A DNA stretch of 51,445 bases from Mixta theicola (GTDB lineage Bacteria; Pseudomonadota; Gammaproteobacteria; Enterobacterales; Enterobacteriaceae), in the NCBI RefSeq assembly GCF_002895925.1, contig NZ_NWUO01000020.1, positions 1 through 51,445 of the forward strand, in the 5' to 3' direction. The position numbers and the translations under genes were made by a program. This document shows, piece by piece, positions 35,495-44,299 of this stretch. Below the pieces are notes generated by a model that searched no databases, was not told where the DNA came from, and saw nothing but the letters and a program-made list of their open reading frames with translations. Numbering within the stretch: the stretch's first letter is position 1; each line of letters begins with the position of its first letter.

Positions 35495-36004
35495 ATGGAG
35501 CATGAGGTAAGCGGGATTTTTTTATCATTAGCGGATTTACAGAAGTTGTCGGCAGTTGCGCGTAGCGAAGTGCTGAGCCTGATAACAGACGGTTTAGAAG
35601 ATGATATTTTTGGCGAAAATGGCGAAGGGCCGACCGATCTTTCTTCACTGCAGGCGGAAAAGCTGGTACGTGGCTTAAGCGGAAAATCCCGTTCTGTACT
35701 GAAAGCCATTCTTGAAAACAGCGATAGTTCAAACGGCTTCTGGTGTGAAGAGCTAGCCTCTGAACTGGGAATCGAAGTAACCGATCTGACAGGAGTCTGG
35801 TCCGGGCTGACCAGGCGTATCCGCACCGTTACCGGTTCCTCTGATGCCTACCTGATTTCCTGGGCCTGGGATGATGAGCGGCAGGATTACTACGGCAGAA
35901 TGCATCAAACAACCTTTAAAAATTGTAAAAAAGCCCGCTTCGAGCGGGCTTTTCATCATTATCTGCCGTTAATTCTCTACCGGCACTATTTTTATCTCGA
36001 CTAA
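35495..36004 (+). CDS. DUF6416-like protein whose frame runs through a terminator
   Basis: A 169-residue frame. The middle resembles the DUF6416 group of small winged-helix-like proteins: [37 protein letters not shown], then [15 protein letters not shown] near the end. I expect a natural end soon after [12 protein letters not shown]. Instead the frame continues through the hairpin at 35928-35953 and stops at 36002, inside the end of opgB on the other strand. If transcription stops at the hairpin, the message has no stop codon. The start has no clear ribosome-binding site (ATG 35495), and the function is unknown. Confidence 0.55.
   Translation: MEHEVSGIFLSLADLQKLSAVARSEVLSLITDGLEDDIFGENGEGPTDLSSLQAEKLVRGLSGKSRSVLKAILENSDSSNGFWCEELASELGIEVTDLTGVWSGLTRRIRTVTGSSDAYLISWAWDDERQDYYGRMHQTTFKNCKKARFERAFHHYLPLILYRHYFYLD
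35928..35953. terminator. Bidirectional terminator between DUF6416-like gene and opgB
   Basis: AGCCCGCT/AGCGGGCT with a three-base loop, flanked by an A tract on one side and a T tract on the other. It suits termination of both the plus-strand gene and opgB on the minus strand. Confidence 0.88.
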
Positions 36005-38260
36005 ACCGATCCCCAGTTTGCGCGGATCCTGGCCGATAATATTCCCTTCGTTGGAGAGCTGCGGCTCCGGCGGCGTAATTACCAGCCGGTGGCTGCCTTC
36101 AGGGTTGGTGAAGCGCAGCGTCACCGTGCTGACTTCGTGGCTCAGGGTTAGCATCTGCTGTTGTCCGCCCACGCGTACCGGGATCGGACGTTGAGCATTC
36201 GGGCCAAACGCTTTCGCCCGGATAATTAATTCAAAGCGCGGCGGCAGCGGCTGGGCATAATCAATCGTCACTTCCGGCGCGAGATTAGCGTTAGACCAGC
36301 GGCCCCATCCTTCAGGACGGGAGATACCGCTAAACTCTTTCACCGCCAGCGGTGCGCCCGGCACGTCAAACTTAAAGCTGTCGGCCCGATAGCGCAGATC
36401 ATGATCGGCGATTTTCAGCGCGGCGACGTTTTGCTGCCAGCGCTGCTGATCCAGCGGCTGCTGCGGGATCGTGACCGCGATTTCCTGACTCGCCTTATCG
36501 ATATGCTGAACCTGCGGCTGCGCGCCCAGCTGCCCCTGCGCCACGCAGAGATCGGCAGAGATCGCCAGCGCGGGCTGCCACAGGCGCGCCATCTTAAAGC
36601 AGCGATCCACCCAGACAAATTTATCCCCGGCGGCGAAGTCGGCCAGCTGATAGCGCAGCGGCGCGGCATATTCGCCTTCCGGCAGCGGTTCGACTTTATC
36701 CTTGCCGATTTTTAGCAGCAGCGGCAGGCTAAAATGCGCGCCGGAAAAGCTGATGCTGTTTTTCTGTTGGTCTACGCTAAAGCGATCGATATGCTTTGGA
36801 AAACCCCACAGCTGGATGACGTCCGGCTTCCATTCCAGCACCTTTTTCTTCATCTCGAACTGCTCCGACAGCGAGCGATCCGACAGCGAACTGCGGCCCA
36901 GGCCAATGGCTTTATCGCCGCCCAGCAGATCCAGCACCGTTGCGCCGTTATCCAGCGAGCTGCGCTTCATGGTCAGCAGCTGCGGCTGTGCGCGGTCGCC
37001 GCGAATAATCATAAACAGATTATCGCGCTGATGAGCGTTAAGATATTCCCATGCGGTGTTGTTCATCGCCAGATGATCGGACGAGACCACAATCAGGGTA
37101 TTTTTCGCCCAGGGCGAAGCCAGAATGCGTTCAATCAGCCGGGCGACATGCTCCTGACTACAGGCGACGGCGCTAAGCGACTGGTTCGGTTTACCTTCAT
37201 AGCTGTAGCTTTTATGCTGGCAGCTGCGCGAGATAAAACCGTCAGGATGATGGGTATCCACCGTCAGGGTAAACAGCGCAAACGGCTGCTTCTGCTGCGA
37301 CAGCTGTTCAAACTTTTGCCATACCTCATCCATCACCGTATCGTCATAAAAGCCCCAGTTATTGCGATAAGAGGGGTCCGCCACCCGATCTTTTAGCTCC
37401 TGCAGGCCGTACAGATGATCGATGCCGTGCGATTTCAGGAACGTATCTTTCCCGGCAAAGCGCAGATCCGCGCCCTGCATAAACCAGGTTTGATAGCCGG
37501 AATTTTTCAGAATATCGCCGAGACAGACATTCTGCGGAAAAAAGCTGGAAAGCGCGGCCGACGCGTTGCCTTCAAAGGGCGCGAACAGGGGAATGCCGCA
37601 CTGCGAGGCGACCATGCCGGCAATGGTATATTCGGTGCCGGGCAGCTGCTCGGTTTGCGTAAAATCGAGCGCCTGCTGCCGCTTAAGGCGGCTTAGCTCC
37701 GGCGCCAGATGAGGAAACGCCTGCTCGTCAAAATAAGTACGCTCCAGACTTTCGCCGTAGATATAAACCAGGTTAAGCGTGGGTTTGGCGATCCGCTTTT
37801 GCGGTTCGTGATACCAGCGCGCAAAGTCGGCGCTGCCGCTGCCCGTCTGGGAGACAATTAAATCAGTAACCTGCTGAAACGCCGGGGTGGTTTTAATCGA
37901 GGCGAGCGCCAGCAGCAACGCCAGCAGGCTGTAGCCGAAGTGGTGCGGACGATCGCCGCGCCGCCGCAGTAGCCAGGAGAGCAGGCAGAATACCAGAAAC
38001 AGCGCCAGCACCAGCCCGATGCCGGGCAGCACATATTTACTGACGCCCGCGCCGGTCAGGCTGTTGGTCAACGTATAGATCACCGCATCGTTAATCCCTT
38101 CGCCGGTAAAATAGTTACTGGCGTAAAGCGTCGCGTTGAGGATGATAAACAGACCAAGGATCAGCAGCAGAGAAAGATACCAAAAGGTGTTTCGCCCGGC
38201 TTTGTAAGCATAAATGGCAATCGATGCCATAAATAAAATGACTGAAGAGAGTTCAGACAA
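35969..38260 (-). CDS. opgB: Phosphoglycerol transferase I (osmoregulated periplasmic glucan modification)
   Basis: A 763-residue inner-membrane enzyme, the same length as E. coli OpgB/MdoB. Four N-terminal helices (about residues 5-25, 30-50, 78-100 and 108-128) precede a periplasmic alkaline-phosphatase-like domain. That domain carries [20 protein letters not shown] with the nucleophilic Thr, [11 protein letters not shown], and the metal-binding [11 protein letters not shown]. It transfers phosphoglycerol from phosphatidylglycerol to periplasmic glucans. The gene ends at a strong bidirectional terminator. In E. coli opgB is not far from fhuF and a tandem leu tRNA cluster, as here. Confidence 0.95.
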   Translation of the reverse strand: MSELSSVILFMASIAIYAYKAGRNTFWYLSLLLILGLFIILNATLYASNYFTGEGINDAVIYTLTNSLTGAGVSKYVLPGIGLVLALFLVFCLLSWLLRRRGDRPHHFGYSLLALLLALASIKTTPAFQQVTDLIVSQTGSGSADFARWYHEPQKRIAKPTLNLVYIYGESLERTYFDEQAFPHLAPELSRLKRQQALDFTQTEQLPGTEYTIAGMVASQCGIPLFAPFEGNASAALSSFFPQNVCLGDILKNSGYQTWFMQGADLRFAGKDTFLKSHGIDHLYGLQELKDRVADPSYRNNWGFYDDTVMDEVWQKFEQLSQQKQPFALFTLTVDTHHPDGFISRSCQHKSYSYEGKPNQSLSAVACSQEHVARLIERILASPWAKNTLIVVSSDHLAMNNTAWEYLNAHQRDNLFMIIRGDRAQPQLLTMKRSSLDNGATVLDLLGGDKAIGLGRSSLSDRSLSEQFEMKKKVLEWKPDVIQLWGFPKHIDRFSVDQQKNSISFSGAHFSLPLLLKIGKDKVEPLPEGEYAAPLRYQLADFAAGDKFVWVDRCFKMARLWQPALAISADLCVAQGQLGAQPQVQHIDKASQEIAVTIPQQPLDQQRWQQNVAALKIADHDLRYRADSFKFDVPGAPLAVKEFSGISRPEGWGRWSNANLAPEVTIDYAQPLPPRFELIIRAKAFGPNAQRPIPVRVGGQQQMLTLSHEVSTVTLRFTNPEGSHRLVITPPEPQLSNEGNIIGQDPRKLGIGLVEIKIVPVEN

Positions 38261-38408
38261 CGGGATTTCCTCATGCGGAAACGGGCGTCATTGATGGCGC
38301 CAGACTCACGTTAATTTAACAGGGATGCAGCAGAATTTTTTCAATCTATCCTGACTGTCATATCCCTGCAATACACGAAGTCACAACTGTGGAGCGCAGC
38401 GCGCAAAT

Positions 38409-39908
38409 TCAGACATCGGGCGCAACCTCATGCCAGAGATCGTCCATGGCTAACTCCAGCTTTTTAAACATTTGATAGCGCTTTGAGTGGAAGGCGTGAC
38501 GCGCCTCATCCGGCAGCAGAACGCCGGGATTAAGCTGCACCGCCTGGCTCACGCCTGCGGCCAGGCCTGGCCATAGCCCGACGCCGACGCCCGCGCAAAT
38601 GGCCGCGCCCAGCGCGCCGGTTTCCATACAGGTCGCTACGCGAATGGGAATGCCCAGCACGTCGGCAAACATCTGCGGCCAGACGGCGCTGCGCGCTGCG
38701 CCGCCGGAAAGGGTGGCCTGGCTGAACGGGATACCGGCGGCGTGCAGGCGATCGATATGGGCGCGATGCGCAAAGGTGACGCCTTCAAACAGCGCAAACA
38801 GCATATCGGCGCGGGTATGCCAGCCGCCGAGCCCATAAAAGCCCGCTCTGGCCGGGCCCGCTTTGCGGCCGGAATAGAGGTAAGGATGATAAAGCGGCAA
38901 CTGCATATCCGGCTTCACCTGCGCCACCAGATCGCTGCTGCGCACCGCGCCCTGGCCGCCGCGCCCGTCATCAAACTCGCGTACAAACCAGTCGAGATTG
39001 GCGGCGGAGGTGGCGCTGGCTTCAATCGCCATAAAGCGATCGCGCTCAATAATCGAATTCATAAATACCGGGCGCGGATATTCCGGCTTATCGACCACCA
39101 CCTGATTAATGCTCCAGGTGCCGGCGACAATCGAGGCCTCGCCGCAGCTGACCACGCCTGAACCTACCGCGCTCGCCACCACGTCAAAAATGCCCGCCAC
39201 CACCGGAATGCCGACCGGCAGCCCGGTTAAGCTGGCGGCCTGCGGCGTCACCCGGCCGGTTACCGCACAGGATTCGTGCAGCGGCGGCAACAGCGGCAGC
39301 GCCTCTTCCAGGCCATACAGCGCCATCAGCGACGCGCTGTAGCCGCGCTGCGCGTAGTCGATCAGCCCGGCGCCGGCGGCATCCGAATAGTCGGCGCTAA
39401 GCGATCCGCACAGAAAATAATTAATCACATCTTTGGCGCACAGAACGTGGCCGATGCGGGCGTAACGCGCTGCGTCGTGCTGTTTCAGCCAGCGCAGCAG
39501 CACCGGCGTGGCCGCAGGCCAGGGCTTTTGCAAGGTGCGCTGCCAGATAAGCGCGGCGTTGCCCTGCTGCTCCAGTTCGCTGACCAGACCCGCGGCGCGC
39601 ATATCGATCGATTGAATGCCCAGCAGCGGCTGCTGATGTTTATCCAGCGCGTACAGGCCGTTGCCGTGTCCGGCCGCGCCAACGGCAATGACCCGCCGGG
39701 CCGCATCGCCCGCCTGCGCCAGGCAATCGCGTACCGCCTGCTGCACGCCGTGCCAGACATCGGTGATCGGACGTTCCGCATAGCCGGGCTGCGGCTGGTG
39801 GGTTTCTCCGGCGCAGCCCGCTACCGCCAGCACCTGACCGCTGCTGTCAAACAGCACGGCTTTGATCATGGTATTGCCGGCATCAATGCCGAGTAAGCAA
39901 TGGCTCAT
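38409..39908 (-). CDS. FGGY-family carbohydrate kinase (L-xylulose/erythritol kinase-like)
   Basis: A 499-residue kinase. The N-terminal phosphate-binding start is LLGIDAGNTMIKAVLFDSSG, followed by QPQPGYAERPITDVWHGVQQ. The second domain has GIFDVVASAVGSGVV and the FGGY block appears as FSQATLSGGAARSAVWPQMF with ETGALGAAICAG. Overall resemblance is closest to LyxK-type L-xylulose kinases and erythritol/threitol kinases. ATG 39908 with GAGG eight bases upstream is the start. It is the last gene of a unit GlpD-like oxidase, aldolase, kinase, so it should phosphorylate the entry polyol or ketose. The sugar cannot be fixed from the sequence. Confidence 0.85.
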   Translation of the reverse strand: MSHCLLGIDAGNTMIKAVLFDSSGQVLAVAGCAGETHQPQPGYAERPITDVWHGVQQAVRDCLAQAGDAARRVIAVGAAGHGNGLYALDKHQQPLLGIQSIDMRAAGLVSELEQQGNAALIWQRTLQKPWPAATPVLLRWLKQHDAARYARIGHVLCAKDVINYFLCGSLSADYSDAAGAGLIDYAQRGYSASLMALYGLEEALPLLPPLHESCAVTGRVTPQAASLTGLPVGIPVVAGIFDVVASAVGSGVVSCGEASIVAGTWSINQVVVDKPEYPRPVFMNSIIERDRFMAIEASATSAANLDWFVREFDDGRGGQGAVRSSDLVAQVKPDMQLPLYHPYLYSGRKAGPARAGFYGLGGWHTRADMLFALFEGVTFAHRAHIDRLHAAGIPFSQATLSGGAARSAVWPQMFADVLGIPIRVATCMETGALGAAICAGVGVGLWPGLAAGVSQAVQLNPGVLLPDEARHAFHSKRYQMFKKLELAMDDLWHEVAPDV

Positions 39909-39997
39909 CAAAATACCTCGCGTTTACCGGCGGCAGGCAATCCGTTTCACTGTCGTCTGGCGATGCGATGGCGCACGGCTTAAGCGCCGGAGAAATA

Positions 39998-40837
39998 TCA
40001 GGCCTGGCGGTAGATTTCCAGTGCTTCCGCGCCGCTGACGCCCTGATGGATAATTGCCATCAGCGCCTTAACCACGCGCGTCGGGTTATCGTGCTGATAA
40101 ACGTTGCGGCCATAAACCATGCCGGCGGCACCCTGGGCCATCAGCGCCGCGCTTTTTTCCAGCACTGCGCCCAGCTCGCCTTTGCCGCCGCCGCGTACCA
40201 GCGTTGGGCAGCGCGCGGCCTCCACCACGCGGTGAAACTCCTCAACGTTATCGCTGGGATCGGCCTTGATAATATCGGCGCCCAGCTCACGCGCCAGGCG
40301 CACCAGCGGTACGATCTGCCGTACGTCGCCCAGCGAGCCGTAGGCGGGCCCCTGGCCCTGCGGTGCCATCACCAGCGGTTCAATCATGAGCGGCATGGCG
40401 TATTTATCGCAGGCGTGACGCAGGCGACCGATATTTTCCACGCACTGCCGAAAAATGCCCGGCTCATCCGGGATTTGATACAGGTTAACCACTACCGCCG
40501 CCGCATCCATCTGCAGCGCCGCCAGAATCGGCTCTTCCGGATTGTGCAAGACCGCCCACATCTCCCGATGGCGCGCGGCGTTGTAGGCGTTGCCGACGTC
40601 GGTACGCAGCACCAGCGCCGGTTTTGGCGCGGCAGCCTGCTGGAGCAGATCGGCCTGGCCGTAGTTAACCTGAATGGCGTCCGGCTGCGCGGCAATGAGG
40701 CTGCGCATCACGCCGGAAATATCCTCCAGCCCGACAAGGAAATCGGGCTCGTTGGCGATGCCGTGATCGATAGCGACATCCAGACATTTTCCCTGTTTAA
40801 ACAGGCGTTTCAGCCGTACTTTATCGCTGACCGACAT
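39998..40837 (-). CDS. DhnA-type class I aldolase (DeoC/FbaB/LsrF family)
   Basis: A 279-residue TIM-barrel Schiff-base aldolase. CLDVAIDHGIANEPDFLVGL begins the barrel, and LARELGADIIKADPSDNVEE carries the likely Schiff-base Lys. PTLVRGGGKGELGAVLEKSA and AAGMVYGRNVYQHDNPTRVV form the phosphate site. Relatives cleave ketose phosphates or act as LsrF-type thiolases. It overlaps the upstream GlpD-like gene by 17 bases, with AGGAG before the ATG, so it probably cleaves the ketose phosphate produced by that oxidase. Confidence 0.85.
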   Translation of the reverse strand: MSVSDKVRLKRLFKQGKCLDVAIDHGIANEPDFLVGLEDISGVMRSLIAAQPDAIQVNYGQADLLQQAAAPKPALVLRTDVGNAYNAARHREMWAVLHNPEEPILAALQMDAAAVVVNLYQIPDEPGIFRQCVENIGRLRHACDKYAMPLMIEPLVMAPQGQGPAYGSLGDVRQIVPLVRLARELGADIIKADPSDNVEEFHRVVEAARCPTLVRGGGKGELGAVLEKSAALMAQGAAGMVYGRNVYQHDNPTRVVKALMAIIHQGVSGAEALEIYRQA

Positions 40838-42593
40838 GCAGTTCTCCTGCGGGTTGGGATTGAGAGGCTAAACGTAGCCCGGAGACGCCGTGCAGGCGCG
40901 CCAGACGGGAGAGCGTCAGCTCCAGCTGCTGCTGGCGATGGGCGTCGCTCCACTGCATTTCCTGCGCCATCAGATGGGCGATTTCCGCCATCAGCGGCGG
41001 CGTCAGCTGACCGGAAATCCCCAGCGCGGTACGGCGCAGCAGCAGATCTTCCAGCATTACCACCTGTTCTTCAGCGATCAGCCAGCATAGCTCGGTATCG
41101 CTGTAGTCGGCATGATGCTGCAACGGCTGTTCGTCCCCGGCGGCAATCAGGCGCAGCAGCAGCTCGGCACGCGTGCCGTAGCGATCCACCAGCTGAGCCA
41201 CGCGCGCTTCCGCCAGCTGATATTTAGCGCTAAGCTCGCGGATCCAAACCGGAAGGCGCTCGCGGCCGGGGAAATTACGGCCGCCGCCGATCGCCATATC
41301 GACGGTGCTGCGTCGGCGCTTTTCGCCCAGCAGCTTCAATACTCTGTCCGCCGCCTGTTCCCCGAAGCGGCGGAAGGTGGTCCATTTGCCGCCGACCAGG
41401 TTCAGGACGGAAAAATCACGGCTGGCATCCGGCGGCAAGTAGATCAGCGAGTGGTTGCGGGTTATGCGGCCGTTGACTTCCGTATCGCTGGCGGGCAGCG
41501 GGCGCACGCCAGCAAAGGTATACAGCACATCCTCAGCGCACACGTTGATATGCGGAAAAATGAAGTGCAGCGACTCCAGGATATAGCGCTGTTCTTCCGG
41601 CGTGCAGGCGATATTCTCCGGATCGTCAACGCGAATATCGGTGGATCCCACCAGCACTTTGCCGTACCAGGGAAACATAATGCAGACGCGCCCGTCCTGA
41701 TTTTCGTAATAGACCATTTCATCACGCAGCTCGGCCAGCAGCGCCGGACTGTCAACGATCAGGTGCGATCCTTTGGTGCCGCCGATCAGCCTGCGCGGAT
41801 CGGCAGGCGACAGCTGCTGGTTAAGACGATCGATCCAGGCTCCGCTGGCGTTGACGATGACATGCGGTTCAAGGGTAAAAAGCGTGTTGGTCAGGTTATC
41901 GCGCAGCGTTACCCGCTCGCCGTCGCTTGCCACCAGGCTGACATAGTTAAGCGCCAGCGCCTCGGCGTTGCTCTGTTCCGTATCCAATACCAGCTCGACG
42001 CCCAGCCGCTCCGGCGCTTTAATCCACGCGTCATAGTAAGTGGCGCTGTATTTAACCCAGACGGCAAAGCCGGGCCAGCGGGCGCGGGTTTCGGCCGTGT
42101 TATTCAGGCGATGGCGCGGCATGTCGCCCTGCTGGCGCGTATAGAGATCGTAAAGCGCGAGGCCGGTTTTTATCAGCAGCGCGCCGCGTCGGGTGGGCTT
42201 TTCGCCAAGGCGCAGAAAGCGCTTGCTGGCGTTAATCAGGCCGCCGCCCCAGCTATCGATCGGCACCGTAGTGCGCAGCGGGGAGACGTAGTGCGGGGCG
42301 TTTTTCAGCAGCCGGTCGCGCTCCTGTACCGACTCTTTCACCAGATCAAATTCGCCGGTTTCCAGATAGCGCAGGCCGCCGTGGATCATGCGTGACAGCG
42401 CGCCGCTGGCCGCCTGGCACCAGTCATCTTTTTCAATCAGCACCACCGGAACGCCCTGCAGCGCCAGCTCACGAAAAGTACTGATACCGTTAATGCCGCC
42501 GCCGACAATCAGCACCGGCGCGCGATTGCGCTGGCGCAGCGCCGCGAGCTTTTCCTGTCGGTTGCGCTTCGCCACCACTTCCTGTTTCCGCAT
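40821..42593 (-). CDS. GlpD/EryB-like FAD-dependent polyol-phosphate dehydrogenase
   Basis: A 590-residue flavoprotein of the glycerol-3-phosphate dehydrogenase family. The FAD site is LIVGGGINGISTFRELALQG (about residues 28-47) and the family signature ALSRMIHGGLRYLETGEF follows. GGTKGSHLIVD and MFPWYGKVLVGSTD lie in the substrate domain, and there is an extra C-terminal helical domain. GlpD and EryB use glycerol-3-phosphate and erythritol-4-phosphate respectively. Here it is operonic with a kinase and an aldolase rather than with glpF/glpK, so a longer polyol phosphate is likelier than glycerol phosphate. No transporter or regulator lies in the operon. The ribosome-binding site is GAGGAG. 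Confidence 0.86.
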   Translation of the reverse strand: MRKQEVVAKRNRQEKLAALRQRNRAPVLIVGGGINGISTFRELALQGVPVVLIEKDDWCQAASGALSRMIHGGLRYLETGEFDLVKESVQERDRLLKNAPHYVSPLRTTVPIDSWGGGLINASKRFLRLGEKPTRRGALLIKTGLALYDLYTRQQGDMPRHRLNNTAETRARWPGFAVWVKYSATYYDAWIKAPERLGVELVLDTEQSNAEALALNYVSLVASDGERVTLRDNLTNTLFTLEPHVIVNASGAWIDRLNQQLSPADPRRLIGGTKGSHLIVDSPALLAELRDEMVYYENQDGRVCIMFPWYGKVLVGSTDIRVDDPENIACTPEEQRYILESLHFIFPHINVCAEDVLYTFAGVRPLPASDTEVNGRITRNHSLIYLPPDASRDFSVLNLVGGKWTTFRRFGEQAADRVLKLLGEKRRRSTVDMAIGGGRNFPGRERLPVWIRELSAKYQLAEARVAQLVDRYGTRAELLLRLIAAGDEQPLQHHADYSDTELCWLIAEEQVVMLEDLLLRRTALGISGQLTPPLMAEIAHLMAQEMQWSDAHRQQQLELTLSRLARLHGVSGLRLASQSQPAGELHVGQR

Positions 42594-42749
42594 TCTTTTC
42601 TCCTCTGCCCGCCACGATTTGAACAGGCTCAGCGTTAACTGCTTGCTCCTGCAATTATTTTCGCGGCGGAGGAAGAGGGCAAAAAAACGGCGGCTTAAAA
42701 TGCGTAACTGTGAACCGGATCGAGAATATGCTGTAAAAGCGCGCTGCCG

Positions 42750-43139
42750 TTACAGTTCGCCGGTCAGATACTGCGCTACGCCGTTAGCAAAGCTCCAGTC
42801 GCCTTTGTCATTGGTAATAAAGCTGATCATCAGATCGCTGCCGCGCACGCCGCTGCTGCTCTCCAGCTCGCGCGCCAGCTCGGCCATAAATTCCTGTTTT
42901 TGTTCGCTGCTGCGCGGACTGGTATAAACACGCACCATGACCAGATTGTCGCTGCGCGTCAGGCCCAGGCCGGTATCTTCAAACACCATCTGGTATCTTT
43001 TGTTTTCGTGAACAATCTGATAGCGGTCGCGCTGCGGTACGCCAAAGGCGGTCAATACCGCCCGATGCGCCGCATCCAGCAACGTTTTCAGTTCACGCTC
43101 AGAGCGTCCTTCAATCAGATCGAATTGCAGTAGTGGCAT
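42750..43139 (-). CDS. Tautomerase-family protein
   Basis: A 129-residue protein of the 4-oxalocrotonate tautomerase/MIF superfamily. The codon after the start is Pro (MPLLQFDLIEGR), the catalytic base after Met removal. The family layout is seen in LKTLLDAAHRAVLTAFGVP, then the second repeat with LVMVRVYTSPRSSEQKQEFM. Its natural substrate is unknown. It is divergent from a LysR gene 104 bases away, which is the likely regulator. Confidence 0.85.
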   Translation of the reverse strand: MPLLQFDLIEGRSERELKTLLDAAHRAVLTAFGVPQRDRYQIVHENKRYQMVFEDTGLGLTRSDNLVMVRVYTSPRSSEQKQEFMAELARELESSSGVRGSDLMISFITNDKGDWSFANGVAQYLTGEL

Positions 43140-43243
43140 GGTTTGCTCCGTTAAATCGTGGGCTGATCTCTATCCTGCACTCCCTTTCCCTAATGAAAAA
43201 GCGCTATAGTTGAACGCATTGTTTACTATTTTGAACAATCCTG

Positions 43244-44173
43244 ATGAATATAAAAACGGATGCGCTCTGGCTACATTTGCACTGGCTGACGGTGCTGGCG
43301 GAGCAGGGCAGTTTTACGCGCGCGGCGGAGCGGCTTGAAGTGAGCAAAGCGGCGATGAGTCAGAAAATTAAACAGCTGGAGCTGCTGGCGGGCGTTCCGC
43401 TGGTACAGCGCACCACGCGCAGCGTGCGGCTGACCGAGGCTGGCGAAAAGCTGGTGCAGGAGCTGCGTGCGCCCTTTGCTGAAATCGAGCAGAGCTTTTA
43501 TGCCGTGCGCGACAGCAGCGGGCCGCTGCGCGGGCTGGTGCGGATCACCGCGCCGGTGGCCTTCGCCCGTCAGCAGCTTCAGCCGCCTGTTCGTGATTTC
43601 TTGCGCCTGCATCCGCAGCTGCGCATCCAGCTTGAGGTGACCGACCGGCTGGTGTCGCTGGCCAGCGAAGGGTTCGATCTGGCGATCCGCCACAGCAACG
43701 CATTGCCGGAAACCCATGTCGCCCAGCTGTTATGTGAAACGCAAACGCTGCTGGTGGCCTCTCCCGCCTGGCTGGCGGCGCACGGCGAGCCGCAGCATCC
43801 GCAGGAACTTAGTCGGTACGACTGCCTTTACTATCCGCGCGGTACCGAACTGCCGCGCTGGCGCTTTAGCGATCCGGCGCAGCCGCAGCAGGAAACGGTA
43901 GTGAACGTCAGCGGCCCGTTTGCTACTAATAACAGCGAATCGATCCGTGATGCGGCGCTTGATGGCCTGGGAATAGCGATGCTGCCGGACTTCAGCGCGC
44001 GTCAGGCGCTGGGGGAAGGTCGCCTGCGTCAGATATTGCCGCAGTGGCGCATCCAGGGCGCGTTTGCCCGCCACGTCTGGATTGTGCGTCCGTGGGCGGC
44101 GCGAGTACCGCGGGCGGTCACCGAACTGAGCCAGTGGCTGCGTCAGTATTTTCAAACGGGAACGGCGAGGTAA
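43244..44173 (+). CDS. LysR-family transcriptional regulator
   Basis: A 309-residue LysR regulator of the CrgA/AaeR-like group. The helix-turn-helix is at about residues 12-65 (LTVLAEQGSFTRAAERLEVS, then KAAMSQKIKQLE) and the effector domain has VRITAPVAFARQQLQPPVRD and GLGIAMLPDFSARQAL. It is divergent from the tautomerase gene, so that gene is the first candidate target. The effector is unknown. Confidence 0.92.
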   Translation: MNIKTDALWLHLHWLTVLAEQGSFTRAAERLEVSKAAMSQKIKQLELLAGVPLVQRTTRSVRLTEAGEKLVQELRAPFAEIEQSFYAVRDSSGPLRGLVRITAPVAFARQQLQPPVRDFLRLHPQLRIQLEVTDRLVSLASEGFDLAIRHSNALPETHVAQLLCETQTLLVASPAWLAAHGEPQHPQELSRYDCLYYPRGTELPRWRFSDPAQPQQETVVNVSGPFATNNSESIRDAALDGLGIAMLPDFSARQALGEGRLRQILPQWRIQGAFARHVWIVRPWAARVPRAVTELSQWLRQYFQTGTAR

Positions 44174-44209
44174 AACCCGCGCTGACCGGCGCTGAATGTG
44201 GATTAATTC

Positions 44210-44237
44210 TAAAGTTTTTGCCGGGCTTTGCCGATGA
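44210..44237 (+). promoter_or_regulatory. Probable sigma-28 (FliA) promoter of the aerotaxis gene
   Basis: TAAAGTTT followed after 12 bases by GCCGATGA, compared with the flagellar sigma-28 consensus TAAAGTTT-N11-GCCGATAA. The -35 part is exact, the -10 part has one mismatch and the spacer is one base long. It lies about 60 bases before an Aer-like chemoreceptor gene; E. coli aer is also FliA-controlled. Confidence 0.78.
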
Positions 44238-44299
44238 AGGCAGGTGATTTCCCTGCGAAAAATTATTAGACCTTCAACATTCAGGTAAAGGCTTGGCAT

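Noticed and set aside
39968..41227. Plus-strand 419-codon open frame
   Set aside because: Arg/His/Ala-rich antisense shadow of the aldolase and GlpD-like genes, which have clear family motifs on the minus strand.
41112..42395. Plus-strand 427-codon open frame
   Set aside because: Antisense shadow of the GlpD-like gene; no family resemblance and Gln/Arg/Ala-rich composition.
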